Of a DNA stretch of 64,000 bases, positions 9,086 through 17,871 are shown piece by piece. Every line of letters starts with the position of its first letter. The stretch's first letter is position 1. This DNA comes from Micromonospora sp. WMMD882 (lineage in GTDB: Bacteria > Actinomycetota > Actinomycetes > Mycobacteriales > Micromonosporaceae). The notes under the pieces were generated by a model. It saw nothing but the letters and a program-made list of their open reading frames with translations, had not been told where the DNA came from and searched no databases. The stretch covers positions 3,224,001-3,288,000 of the forward strand of contig NZ_CP114903.1 of assembly GCF_027497255.1 (NCBI RefSeq). Reading direction: 5' to 3'. Both the position numbers and the translations under genes were made by a program.

Positions 9086-11595
9086 CCGGCGCCCCCGGCG
9101 GCCCGGACGGGCAGCGGCGCGCCGTCCACACCGGTCAGCGGGCTGCCGTCGGCGTGGGTCAGCGGGGTGTCCCAGCGCGGCCACACCGGGGACGGCAGGG
9201 TGACCCGGTCGGCCGCCTCGCCCCGTTCGGCGCGCAGCAGCCGGGGGATGTCGTCGGCCCAGCCGAAGCGGTCCGACGAGATCACCCGGGAGCGCACGGT
9301 GGACAGGAACGACGACAGGATCTCCCGTTCCCGGGCGCGCAACTGGTGGTAGCCCTGCCCGTCGATGGTGATCGAGGGGGCGAGGTACCGGAACGGCGGG
9401 AACCCGTACGCGTCGTCGGTGTTGTCGATCATCCGCTGGACGGTCTCGGCGTGGTCGAGGTCGCCGATGCCCGGCGCGCCGCGCTCGATGACGAACAGCT
9501 CCTCGACCCGGGTGCTGGTGCCCATCCGGCACGGCACCAGCCGGTCCACGCTGTACTTCGGCGGCGGCACGAGCAACTGGGTGACCGCGTTGATCCCCAT
9601 GATCGGCAGGTTGAACCGGGCCAGCGTCAACGCCAGCGACCGGCCGCCCTTGGAGTGCAGCCGGCTCTGGAGCTGGAGCCGACGCCACTCCTGCGGGGTG
9701 AGGTCCTGGGCCTGCACCGCCCGCAGGGTGTGCGCGCTGATGGTCAGCGGCTTGGGGAAGCAGAACGCCATGCCGTCCGGCCGGACGATGGTCATGTCGT
9801 CGGAGAGGAACAGCCCGCCGTGGTCGCGCAGCAGCCGCAGCACGGTGGCGGTCTTGCCGGTGTCGGTGAGCGCCGACAGCATCACCCCGACGCCGTCGAG
9901 GGTGACGCAGGCCGAGTGCAGCAGCATGTGGCCCCGGGACACCATCACGAACCGCAGCAGCGCCTCGACGATGTTGGTGTAGACCACGTGCGGGGATCGG
10001 GCCAGCAGCGGGCCGACCTGGATGTCGACGGTCTGCCCGAGCTGGATCCGGAAGTTCGCCCCGAGCCGGCCCAACTGCTCCTCGTACCGCAGCACCGACT
10101 GGCTGGCGTACTGGGTCAACGCGGCACGGCGCTGCGGGCCGCGTCCACCGACGTCGGCGACCCGGACGGCGATGTCGACGTCCGCCCCGGCCACCCACTG
10201 CGCCCGGAAGAACTCCAGCTCGGGCAGGCGGATCTGGGAGCCGATGGTGACCACCCCGGCGATGTCGTACCGGTACTTGAGGTACTGGTAGCGGCGGCGT
10301 GACGGGGCGGCCACCGCCTCGGTGCCGGCGACGCTGACCAGTAGCCGCACCGGGTCCCGCCGGACCCGGTCGGCCTGGGTGTAGATGACCCGGTCGTTGA
10401 TCAGGAAACGGAGCAGGAAGAGCGCGACCAGGGTGACCGCGTTGGCGGCCAGCACGCCGACGCCCGCCCAGACCAGCGCCTGGAGCACCGGCAGGCGCAA
10501 CAGCAGCAGCGCGTTGTTGAGCAGGAAGAACCGGCTGGCCCGGGCGGCCAGGCCGGTCTGCCGCTGGCGGCGGTAGATGAGGTTGTCCACCAGCAGGAAG
10601 TTCCAGGTGGTGGAGAGCTGGGTGGCCAGCGCCGCGCCGAGCAGGTGGTGCAGTTGGGCGGGCTCGTAGAAGAACCAGAGCGCCGCGGTGTTCACCGCCA
10701 TGCCGGAGAGGCCCACCAGGCCGAAGGCGACCAGTCGGGCCAGCTCGTGCAGCCGTTCCCGGGCGGTACGGGGCCGGGCGCGGATCTGGCCGACCAGCCG
10801 CTGGCCGCGCAGCCGGCACAGGTGCCGGAGGAAGGTCACCCCCTCCCGCAGCGACGCCTTGGAACGACCGGCGTGCCGGGCCGCCATCTCGTACGCGACC
10901 TCGGCGACCCGGGCCCCCGGGTGGCGGACCAGCAGCTCCAGCAGCACCTTGAAGCCGACCGGGTTCATCCGGTCCAGCCGGACGGCGCAGCGACGGAAGG
11001 CGAACAGCCCGCTCATCGGGTCGCTGACCGTGGCCAGCCGGCCCGGGAACATGCCCTTGACCAGCCTGGTGGCCCAGGAGGAGGTGGCTTCGCGGAGCGC
11101 GCCGTCCAGCCCGTCGGAGGAGCCGTTGCCGGCGTACCGGGTGCCGACGACCACGTCCACGTCGTGCCGCATGGCGACCGCGGCGAGCATCGCGGCGGTC
11201 TCCGGCGGATGCTGGAGGTCGGCGTCCATCACCAGGATCCAGTCGCCGCGGGCGTGTTCGGCGCCGAGCAGCACCGCGCCGCTGAGGCCGCCGGCGCGGG
11301 CGTGCGCCGGCCGGTGCAGCAGACGCACCGGCAGCGGGGCGTCGACGGCGGCCCGGGACAGCGCGGCGGGAGTGTCGTCGTCACTGTCGTCGACCACCAG
11401 GATCTCCGCGCCGAGCGGGACGACGAGCGGGGCGAGCCGGGCGATCAGCAGCGGAATGTTCTCCGCCTCGTTGCGGGTGGGCAGGACGACGCTCAGCCGT
11501 GGTGGCTGGGCGTCGTCGGGCTTCCCCAGGTTCTGCGGGCCGGCCGTCGTCGGTGACGGGTGTCTCGTGGACGGTCCGAGTACGGCTCTGGTCAT
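9082..11595 (-). CDS. Fusion: GT2 (polyprenol-phosphate sugar synthase) + GtrA + HPr-kinase-like P-loop domain
   Basis: 837 residues in three parts. Residues about 30-260 are a DPM1-like GT2 domain (LSVVLPTRNEAENI, VDDSDDDT, VMDADLQHPPE) that should make a polyprenyl-phosphate sugar. Residues about 285-410 are a four-helix GtrA-type membrane domain, linked to flipping such lipids. The C-terminal about 380 residues are soluble and contain a P-loop-like SALTDTGKTATVLRLL followed by LFLSDDMTIV, which resembles HPr-kinase/PEP-carboxykinase-type P-loop proteins. GT2-GtrA fusions are common; the third domain is unusual. The ATG at 11595 has GAGGGG six bases upstream; an in-frame GTG at 11601 is less likely. 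First gene of a four-gene coupled operon. Confidence 0.85.
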   Translation of the reverse strand: MTRAVLGPSTRHPSPTTAGPQNLGKPDDAQPPRLSVVLPTRNEAENIPLLIARLAPLVVPLGAEILVVDDSDDDTPAALSRAAVDAPLPVRLLHRPAHARAGGLSGAVLLGAEHARGDWILVMDADLQHPPETAAMLAAVAMRHDVDVVVGTRYAGNGSSDGLDGALREATSSWATRLVKGMFPGRLATVSDPMSGLFAFRRCAVRLDRMNPVGFKVLLELLVRHPGARVAEVAYEMAARHAGRSKASLREGVTFLRHLCRLRGQRLVGQIRARPRTARERLHELARLVAFGLVGLSGMAVNTAALWFFYEPAQLHHLLGAALATQLSTTWNFLLVDNLIYRRQRQTGLAARASRFFLLNNALLLLRLPVLQALVWAGVGVLAANAVTLVALFLLRFLINDRVIYTQADRVRRDPVRLLVSVAGTEAVAAPSRRRYQYLKYRYDIAGVVTIGSQIRLPELEFFRAQWVAGADVDIAVRVADVGGRGPQRRAALTQYASQSVLRYEEQLGRLGANFRIQLGQTVDIQVGPLLARSPHVVYTNIVEALLRFVMVSRGHMLLHSACVTLDGVGVMLSALTDTGKTATVLRLLRDHGGLFLSDDMTIVRPDGMAFCFPKPLTISAHTLRAVQAQDLTPQEWRRLQLQSRLHSKGGRSLALTLARFNLPIMGINAVTQLLVPPPKYSVDRLVPCRMGTSTRVEELFVIERGAPGIGDLDHAETVQRMIDNTDDAYGFPPFRYLAPSITIDGQGYHQLRAREREILSSFLSTVRSRVISSDRFGWADDIPRLLRAERGEAADRVTLPSPVWPRWDTPLTHADGSPLTGVDGAPLPVRAAGGAG

Positions 11596-11979
11596 GCACA
11601 CCCCTCAGGTCGGGACCGAACGCTTCCCGAGCCTCCTTCGCGTTGCCACCAGCGGGCAGGAAGCGAGGAACTCTCCATTGCGGGGAATCCCGTCACCCTC
11701 GACGAACACACGTCGACGCCGCCAGTTAAATGGCTCGGGTAGCGGAAGCGTATGGAGGGTTAACCGCACCCGTCCATTACGAAAACGGTCGAGAACGCGA
11801 CAGCCCTGAGGGCGCTTTCCGTCGCGGCACGTTCACGTTCCTGTGGTGAGTTTTACCAGCTCAAGCGCTACGAAGATCAGCAACACGCGGGGCATGAAAC
11901 AATTCCGCCACCAATGTCGCACAGCACGGTCGGTGGAATTTCCATATCCGAATGGTATTCTGTTTCCCTCATCCGCCGT
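11596..11979. other. Intergenic region with the presumed promoter of the GT2-GtrA operon
   Basis: 384 bases without a credible gene and visibly richer in A and T than the flanks (for example 11721-11790 and 11880-11960). It must contain the end of the GH99-like gene transcript and the start of the minus-strand operon beginning at 11595. An imperfect inverted repeat at 11901-11940 (AATTCC...GGAATT) could be the end of the upstream transcript. I could not settle a -35/-10 pair. Confidence 0.4.
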
Positions 11980-13500
11980 TCAGTGCGACGCGTCGCCACC
12001 GGAGGCCACGCAGAACGGTCCGGGCACAGCCGGGAAACGGCCGGACGTGGCCGCCTGGTCGAGAATCGGCTCACGGATTCCGTACGACGGATCCTTGCGT
12101 TCCCCCTGCTCCGGACGTACATTGCCGCGCCGGCCGCCGCCGGCCGGGGACCCGGCGGCCGGCGCGGGCAGCACGCCCGGCGGTGGAAGCGCCCGCAGGT
12201 CGGCGACGAAGTCGGAGTGCCCGGCGCCGCCCCAGTCGCAGAGCGTCCCGGCCGGGGCGGCGGCGCGGCACCCGAAGGAGGACTCGATCGCGGTGCCCTC
12301 ACCCCACTCGTTCCAGGTGGTCACCAGTTGCCAGGACGCGCCCGAGGCGTTCATGCGGGCCAGCCCGGAGCGCCACCGGTCCCGGTTCCGGGAGAGGAAG
12401 GGCGCCCGCCCGTACGGCAGGCCGGCCTTCCAGAAGCCGGGTGAGACGGTGTACGACCCGGAGCCCGGCGCGGTGGCGAAGTCGGCCTCGGCGTGGGCCG
12501 GGCCGTACTGGTGCCAGCCGTCGACGCGGGCGGTCCCCGCGCAGCTCCAGTAGCGGGGAAAGACCTTGAGGACCACGTGGACGGTCTCCCCGTGCTCGGC
12601 GGCGAGGCGGTCCCGGGCGGCGTTCCACCGGTCCACCGTGGCGCAACCCGCGGCGGTGGTCAGGTCGGTCGCGTTGTAGACGAAGACCAGCATCGCGCCG
12701 CCGGGCAGCACGGCGAGCGGCGAACGCGGCCCGCCGAAGCTGGCGCGCAGGTAGTGCAGGTCGTCGACGATGCGGGCGACGCTCGGGTTACCGGTGCCCT
12801 CCGGCTCGTAGTAGGGGGCCCAGGCGAAGCCGGTGGCCCGCGCGCCGGCCATCAGCGCCGGCCACCGCCGGTCGGTGGTGGTGCCCCGGCCGAACCAGGC
12901 GGCGATACCGAGGGTGATCCAGCCCTCGCGCATCTCGGCCACCTGTCGACGTACGGTCGCCTCGTCCACCGTGTAGCGGCCCCGGGTCGGCCGGTAGTTG
13001 GTGAACGGGTCGAGCCCCTGCTGCCGCCACGCCTCCGGGAACCACGGATAGTAGAAGGCGGCCCGGATCGCCGACGGCGTCCGCACGACCAGGGTCACCG
13101 TCACCCGACGGGTCACCGCCGCGCCGACGCCCTCGACGACCAGCCGGAAGGTGCCCGCCCGGGTCGAGACGGAGGTGTGCACGGTCAGTCGCGTCCGCTC
13201 GCCCGAGGAGACGGCGTCCGGGGTGAAGACGGCGTCCGTCCCGTAGGGCAGGTTGACGAGCCGGAACGCGACCGACTGCGAGGATCCCGAGGTCACCGTG
13301 CTGACGACGGCGAACCGGGCCGGTTGCCCGGCGGTCACCGTCGCCGAGCCGGGGTGGGCGACGAGCGAGAAGTCGTCCCCCCGGCGCTGAACGGTCGACG
13401 CGGACGGCCCGGGGGTGACCGCCCGCGACGGCGACGGCAGGACCACGGGCAGCGCCATGGTCAACAGGACGGTGAGCAGGACGACCAGACGACGGAGCAT
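11980..13500 (-). CDS. Secreted GH99-like TIM-barrel protein with Ig-like N-domain
   Basis: 506 residues. Signal peptide about 1-28, an Ig-like/big-type beta domain (about 40-140, FSLVAHPGSATVTAGQPARF), then a TIM barrel from about 145 (IRAAFYYPWFPEAW) to about 440, ending in the hallmark VTTWNEWGEGTAIESS. This is the same GH99/WbsX-like family as the protein at 3520-6006 but without the membrane anchor. The ATG has no clear Shine-Dalgarno. Instead TATAAA lies 9 bases before it (13510-13515 on the minus strand), which could be a -10 element giving a nearly leaderless mRNA. The last about 45 residues look unstructured. A glycan-hydrolysing role is inferred from fold and context. Confidence 0.8.
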   Translation of the reverse strand: MLRRLVVLLTVLLTMALPVVLPSPSRAVTPGPSASTVQRRGDDFSLVAHPGSATVTAGQPARFAVVSTVTSGSSQSVAFRLVNLPYGTDAVFTPDAVSSGERTRLTVHTSVSTRAGTFRLVVEGVGAAVTRRVTVTLVVRTPSAIRAAFYYPWFPEAWRQQGLDPFTNYRPTRGRYTVDEATVRRQVAEMREGWITLGIAAWFGRGTTTDRRWPALMAGARATGFAWAPYYEPEGTGNPSVARIVDDLHYLRASFGGPRSPLAVLPGGAMLVFVYNATDLTTAAGCATVDRWNAARDRLAAEHGETVHVVLKVFPRYWSCAGTARVDGWHQYGPAHAEADFATAPGSGSYTVSPGFWKAGLPYGRAPFLSRNRDRWRSGLARMNASGASWQLVTTWNEWGEGTAIESSFGCRAAAPAGTLCDWGGAGHSDFVADLRALPPPGVLPAPAAGSPAGGGRRGNVRPEQGERKDPSYGIREPILDQAATSGRFPAVPGPFCVASGGDASH

Positions 13501-13556
13501 TGCCCAAATTTATAGGCTTATGTCCGTTTAGTCGAGCTTGCTCCTTTTCGAGTTGC

Positions 13557-14450
13557 TCACGGGCGCGACCAGTCGAAGCCCATCCCCAGCCGCTGCGCCA
13601 ACGCCTCGTTGTACGGCGCGAAGTAGCTGGTCAACTCGGCCCGGACCGCCTCGTCCATGGCGCTGCTGCGCCGGTCGTTGAACACCTCGTACCGCGCCAA
13701 CTGGTGCGGCGGCAGACCGACGAACTCCAGCACCCGGGCATACGTGGCGGCGGGCTCCCGGTAGAGCGTCTCGCTCGGCAGGACGAGCAGTTGCTCCCGG
13801 TCGAAACGCGCCAACCACGGCTCCAGATGCTCCAGGTAACGCCCCCGGGCCCGGTACGTGTACCAGTCGTACGCCTCGCTGACGTACGTCGGGTCGGCGA
13901 CCAGCCGCTCCCGCTCCCCGGCCGTACGTTCCTCCTCGCGGGCCAGCGCCTCGGCGAACTCCAGCGGCTCCTTCCCCTCGGTCCGCCGCTCCTTCCAGTG
14001 CGAGTACGCCCGTTCCACCGGGTCGCGGAGCAGGAAGATCAGCCGCACGTCGGGGAGCAGGTCGGCGACCCGCTGCGGGGCGAGCGGGTGGAACATGTAG
14101 AGCGGCGCGGCCTCCCCCACCCGGGTCGGGCCGCCGTGACGCCGCTCCAACGCCCGCCGCTGCCGCTGGGTCGGGAAGTGCGAGCGGTACCACGTCTCGC
14201 CCCGGCTGAAGGTGTCCTCGAAGTAGTGCGAGGTCTTGGTGTTCCACGCCGGAAAGAGCCGGGGCACCAACGGGTGCTCCAGCAGGTACCGCCAGAGCGA
14301 GGTGGTGCCGCCCCGCTTGGTGCCGGCGATCAGGAAGTCCGGCAGCGGACGCTGCTCGCTGGTCCACTCGCCGTACCGCACCAGCGAGCCACGGACCCGC
14401 GTCCGTACGCCGGTCGGCAGCACGCTCTTGGCCCGGTCCCGGATCGTCAT
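13557..14450 (-). CDS. PAPS-dependent sulfotransferase
   Basis: 297 residues with the 5'-phosphosulfate loop DFLIAGTKRGGTTSLWRYL near residue 40. The 3'-phosphate-binding region LIFLLRDPVERAYSHWKE follows near residue 145, and the C-terminal block EFVGLPPHQ near residue 245. These are the hallmarks of the heparan-sulfate/NodH-like sulfotransferase family, which moves sulfate from PAPS to sugar hydroxyls in the cytosol. GGGAGA seven bases before ATG supports the start. Lying between a flippase and a secreted GH99-like protein, it implies that the polysaccharide is sulfated. That is uncommon for actinomycete surface glycans but known for glycolipids in mycobacteria. Confidence 0.9.
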   Translation of the reverse strand: MTIRDRAKSVLPTGVRTRVRGSLVRYGEWTSEQRPLPDFLIAGTKRGGTTSLWRYLLEHPLVPRLFPAWNTKTSHYFEDTFSRGETWYRSHFPTQRQRRALERRHGGPTRVGEAAPLYMFHPLAPQRVADLLPDVRLIFLLRDPVERAYSHWKERRTEGKEPLEFAEALAREEERTAGERERLVADPTYVSEAYDWYTYRARGRYLEHLEPWLARFDREQLLVLPSETLYREPAATYARVLEFVGLPPHQLARYEVFNDRRSSAMDEAVRAELTSYFAPYNEALAQRLGMGFDWSRP

Positions 14451-14467
14451 GTGCCTGTCTCCCTCGT

Positions 14468-14563
14468 CGTCACGCCGGTCTCCCGGCCGCAGCCCCGCAG
14501 CCGGTCCCGGCTCTGGTGTTCGTCACGCCGGTTTCGGCACTGTCGTCGTCACGCCGGTTTCGG
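14468..14563. repeat. Three dispersed copies of a 15-17 bp direct repeat
   Basis: CGTCACGCCGGTYTCGG-like units at 14468-14482, 14521-14537 and 14547-14563. The last copy encodes the C-terminal residues and stop of the flippase gene; the others lie in the gap before the sulfotransferase. They look like partial duplications of a gene end, with no known function. Confidence 0.7.
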
Positions 14564-16171
14564 GCGCAGGGTGGCCAGGGCGGACCGGACCAGCCGCCGG
14601 ACCCGGCGGTCCAGCAGCAGGAGCAGGCCGCCGGCCAGCAGCAGGCCCAGGGTCAGCGCCAGCCCGGCCACGCCACGCCCGGCCACCGCCGCGCCGAGGG
14701 TGGCGAGCACCGCCGTGCTCCCGCCGGCCAGCGCCCCCGCCCCGAGCAGCCCCCGGGTGAGCAACGGCTCGCCCACCACGGCCCGGGCGGCCCGGGCCGC
14801 CAGCAGGTTCTCGGCGACGATGCCGATCGTCCAGGCGACCGCCGCGCCCAGCACACCGTGCCGGGGCACCAGGACGACGGCCAGCCCCACGTTCAGCGCC
14901 AACCCGGTGACGGCGGCCAGCAGGTGCCGTCCGCTGTTGCCGCTCATCAACAGCAGCGTCTGCACGATGCCGACCCCGGAGTTCACCAGCATCGCGCCGC
15001 ACAGCACCGCCATCGCCGTCGCGCCCGCGCCGAACTCGGGCCCGAACAGGCTCAGGAAACCCGGGGCGAAGAAGCCGAGCAGCAGGTAACCGGGCCAGGA
15101 CAAAATGATGATCATGATGGTGGTCCGGCGGTAGACCAGCACGGCGTCCCCGATGCGTCGCTCCCCGAGCAGCCGGGAGAGCTGCGGCGCGACCGCCACC
15201 CGCAGGCCCTGCATCACCAGCAGGCCGGCCAGCACGTACCGGCCGACCGCGCCGACCACACCGGCCGCCGCCTGCCCGGCCAGCGCCGAGGTGAGCAGCA
15301 CGCTCAGCCACATGCTGCTCGCGTCGATGGTGGCCGACGCCGCGCGGGGCAACGCGAAACCCCAGAAGGTACGCCAGTCCTCCGGCCCCGGCCGCAGGCG
15401 CGCGCCCGCCGTCAACCCGAGCGGGCGGACCAGCATCGCCAGACAGACCAGCACGGCCAGAGCGACCGGCAGCAGCCAGCCACCGAACGCCGCCACCACC
15501 CCGGCGCCCGTGGCCACCGCCGCCAGCACGAACAGCGGACGGGCCAGCGGCACCAGCCCGTACTGGACGGCGACCACGCCGGTCACCGGGCGGACCGCCC
15601 GGACCGCGGCGAGCAGCACGGTCATCGCCACGGTCAGCGGCAGGGTGGCGAAGGCCAACCGCAGCAACGCCGGACCGTCCCCGCCCGGCCGGTCGAACAG
15701 CACCGGCGCGAGCGGCCCGGCGAGCGCCACCCCCACCACGCCGACCAGCCCGGCGCAGAGCACAGCGGGGCCCAGCGCCACCGGCAGCAGGCGCGCCGCG
15801 TCACCCTGCGCGCCGGCCCGCCGCCGGGGCAGCGCCCAGACCAACGCGGTGTCCGAGCCCAGGCAGCAGAGCACCGCCACGATCGTGACCACGCCGATCG
15901 CGGTGAAGATCGCGCCCGAGCCGGTCGGGCCGAAGCCCCGGACGATCACCACGGTGAGGACGAAACCGAGCACCCCGTTGACCGCCGCGCCGGCGAGACC
16001 GACCATGCCGCTGCGGGTGCTCCGACGTACCTCCCCGGGCCCGCGACCGGCGTCCGTCCGGTGGCTCGTGGTGGCGATCGGCCCCTCCGGGGGCCCTTCG
16101 CCACCACGATCGACGGCGGACGCGGTCGACACCGCCGGCCCGGCCCCCGGGGCGTCGTCCCGGGCGGTCAC
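14549..16171 (-). CDS. Polysaccharide flippase (Wzx/MurJ-like, MOP superfamily)
   Basis: 540 residues with about 55 disordered N-terminal residues and then 13-14 hydrophobic helices. The first has the MOP-type pattern RSGMVGLAGAAVNGVLGFVLTVVIVRGFGPTGSGAIFTAI seen in Wzx and oligosaccharide flippases (quoted in part: residues about 55-95). Such proteins move undecaprenyl-linked repeat units from the inner to the outer face of the membrane. The GTG start overlaps the stop of the ligase/polymerase gene as GTGA, so the two membrane steps are coupled. The shorter internal ATG at the first helix is possible but would remove the coupling. Confidence 0.85.
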   Translation of the reverse strand: MTARDDAPGAGPAVSTASAVDRGGEGPPEGPIATTSHRTDAGRGPGEVRRSTRSGMVGLAGAAVNGVLGFVLTVVIVRGFGPTGSGAIFTAIGVVTIVAVLCCLGSDTALVWALPRRRAGAQGDAARLLPVALGPAVLCAGLVGVVGVALAGPLAPVLFDRPGGDGPALLRLAFATLPLTVAMTVLLAAVRAVRPVTGVVAVQYGLVPLARPLFVLAAVATGAGVVAAFGGWLLPVALAVLVCLAMLVRPLGLTAGARLRPGPEDWRTFWGFALPRAASATIDASSMWLSVLLTSALAGQAAAGVVGAVGRYVLAGLLVMQGLRVAVAPQLSRLLGERRIGDAVLVYRRTTIMIIILSWPGYLLLGFFAPGFLSLFGPEFGAGATAMAVLCGAMLVNSGVGIVQTLLLMSGNSGRHLLAAVTGLALNVGLAVVLVPRHGVLGAAVAWTIGIVAENLLAARAARAVVGEPLLTRGLLGAGALAGGSTAVLATLGAAVAGRGVAGLALTLGLLLAGGLLLLLDRRVRRLVRSALATLRPKPA

Positions 16172-17871
16172 GACCGACGCTCCGGCTCGGCCCGGACCGG
16201 TCGGCCCGGCTCGACGCCCGGGGCGCCCTCCGGCGCAGGTACGTCCGGCGGCACTGCCACACCCTGCACCGGCACCGCCGCCGACGCCGCCGCTCCCTGC
16301 GCCGACGCGCCCCTCGTGGGCACGACCGGCGCGGACCCCGACGCGCCGACCGACGAAGCCACGCCCTTCACGGGCACGGTCGCTGACGCCACACCCTTCA
16401 CCGGCACGGTCGCTGACGCCACGCCTTTCACCGGCACGGTCGGCGCGGGATCGGACCGGATGTCCGGCAGGGCCACGCCCATCGGCCGGCCGGAGTCGAT
16501 CGCGGCCGGGGTGACCAGGGTGGGCGCCGCGCCGAGCGTCGGCGGATCCCACCGGGGGCGGTCGACCAACGGGACCGGTCGGCCCGTGCCGGCGGGCAGC
16601 GTCGGGGCCCGGTTGACCGGGCCGGCGATCGCGGCCAGCGCCGCCCCGATGGCGAAGAAGAGCACCGACATGTTCGGGTCGATGTAGGCGTAGACCGGGA
16701 TGACGACCAGGGCGATCACCGGGAGCACCCCCAGCCACTGCCCGGCCGGGGAGACCGCCGCCGCCAACCGCCGCGCGATCATGACCAGCCAGAACAGGAA
16801 GAGGAGCAGCGCCGGGATGCCGTGGCTGTAGAGCACCTGCCAGAACATGCCCTGGGTGCCCAGCGGCTCCACGACCTTGATGGTGTCGACGCTGCTCGGT
16901 TGCCCGTACCCGAGCAGCGGCGACCGGGTGACCGCCTCCCAGGTGCGGATGTAGAGATCCATCCGGTCGGTGTTGGTGTCGGTGCTGCTCACCCGCGCGT
17001 CGATCATGTCCTGGACCGGGACCACCAGACTGACCACCCAGACCAGCAGGAGCAACACCCCGATCGACGCGATCAGCTTGGCGTTGCCCCGGATCAGCGC
17101 CCGCACGCCGAGGTAGGTGAGACCGATGCCGAGGCCGAGGAACATCCCCCGGTTCAACGTCATGAACGCCGGCACCAACGACAGCGGCAACGACACGATC
17201 AGCACCACCCGGAACGCCCCGCCACGCACCGAGGCGAGGTACGCGATCACGCACGGCACCAGCAGCGCGTACGCCGTACCCCAGTTGTTGGTGTAGGGGT
17301 ACGGGGCGGCGGTGCGGTAGATCGGCGCCGGGGAGAGCGGGTTGAACTCGTTGGCCCGGACGTGGGTCAACGCCTGGATGTAGCGCTCACCGGCGATGTT
17401 GCCGGGCAGCAGCACCTCCACCGGCGTGGTGAGGGCCAGGGTGGGCATCAGCACGCCCAGCCACCCCAGCGCGACCACCCCGAGCCAGAAGAGCCCGAGC
17501 GGGCGCAGCAGCCGGTGCCAGGCGACACCCTCCCGGGCCAGGTTGTAGACGTAGACGCAGACCACCAGCGCGGTGGCCATGAAGCCCAGGCGCAGGCCGA
17601 AGGTGAGGTAGGCGGTCACCCGGTCCAACCGGGTCGCGCTGAGCAGCACCAGCAGCAGGAAGACCAGCCAGGTGACGGTGCCGAACGGCAACTCGACCCG
17701 TCCCCGGGTCACCAGCAGGGCCAGCAGCACCAGCCCGAAGACCGACCACCCGAGGTAGAACCCGCCGAGCGCCCACTGGAGCGGCATCAGGCCGAACATC
17801 ACCGTCAGCGGCCACAGCGGCAGCGGGGCCGCCGGCGCGTCGGCCGGGGCCGGAGCGGACTGCTCAGACAC
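16168..17871 (-). CDS. O-antigen ligase / polymerase-like membrane protein with repeat tail
   Basis: 567 residues. About 11 membrane helices span residues 18-430, with a large outer loop (about 150-210). The Wzy_C-type blocks LNRGMFLGLGIGL (about 247) and RMDLYIRTWEAVTRSPLLGYG (about 300) are typical of WaaL/Wzy family enzymes that polymerise or transfer undecaprenyl-linked glycans outside the membrane. A cytoplasmic-looking tail of about 130 residues follows, containing three copies of VASATVPVKG-like decapeptides. GTG start; overlaps the GT2 stop by 8 bases and the flippase start by 4. Wzy versus ligase cannot be distinguished by sequence alone. Confidence 0.85.
   Translation of the reverse strand: MSEQSAPAPADAPAAPLPLWPLTVMFGLMPLQWALGGFYLGWSVFGLVLLALLVTRGRVELPFGTVTWLVFLLLVLLSATRLDRVTAYLTFGLRLGFMATALVVCVYVYNLAREGVAWHRLLRPLGLFWLGVVALGWLGVLMPTLALTTPVEVLLPGNIAGERYIQALTHVRANEFNPLSPAPIYRTAAPYPYTNNWGTAYALLVPCVIAYLASVRGGAFRVVLIVSLPLSLVPAFMTLNRGMFLGLGIGLTYLGVRALIRGNAKLIASIGVLLLLVWVVSLVVPVQDMIDARVSSTDTNTDRMDLYIRTWEAVTRSPLLGYGQPSSVDTIKVVEPLGTQGMFWQVLYSHGIPALLLFLFWLVMIARRLAAAVSPAGQWLGVLPVIALVVIPVYAYIDPNMSVLFFAIGAALAAIAGPVNRAPTLPAGTGRPVPLVDRPRWDPPTLGAAPTLVTPAAIDSGRPMGVALPDIRSDPAPTVPVKGVASATVPVKGVASATVPVKGVASSVGASGSAPVVPTRGASAQGAAASAAVPVQGVAVPPDVPAPEGAPGVEPGRPVRAEPERRS
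16358..16447. repeat. Three tandem 30-bp repeats inside the ligase gene
   Basis: Units 16358-16387, 16388-16417 and 16418-16447 are nearly identical and in frame. Each encodes about VASATVPVKG in the C-terminal tail of the O-antigen-ligase-like protein. Near-identity at the DNA level indicates recent slippage expansion. Confidence 0.9.
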
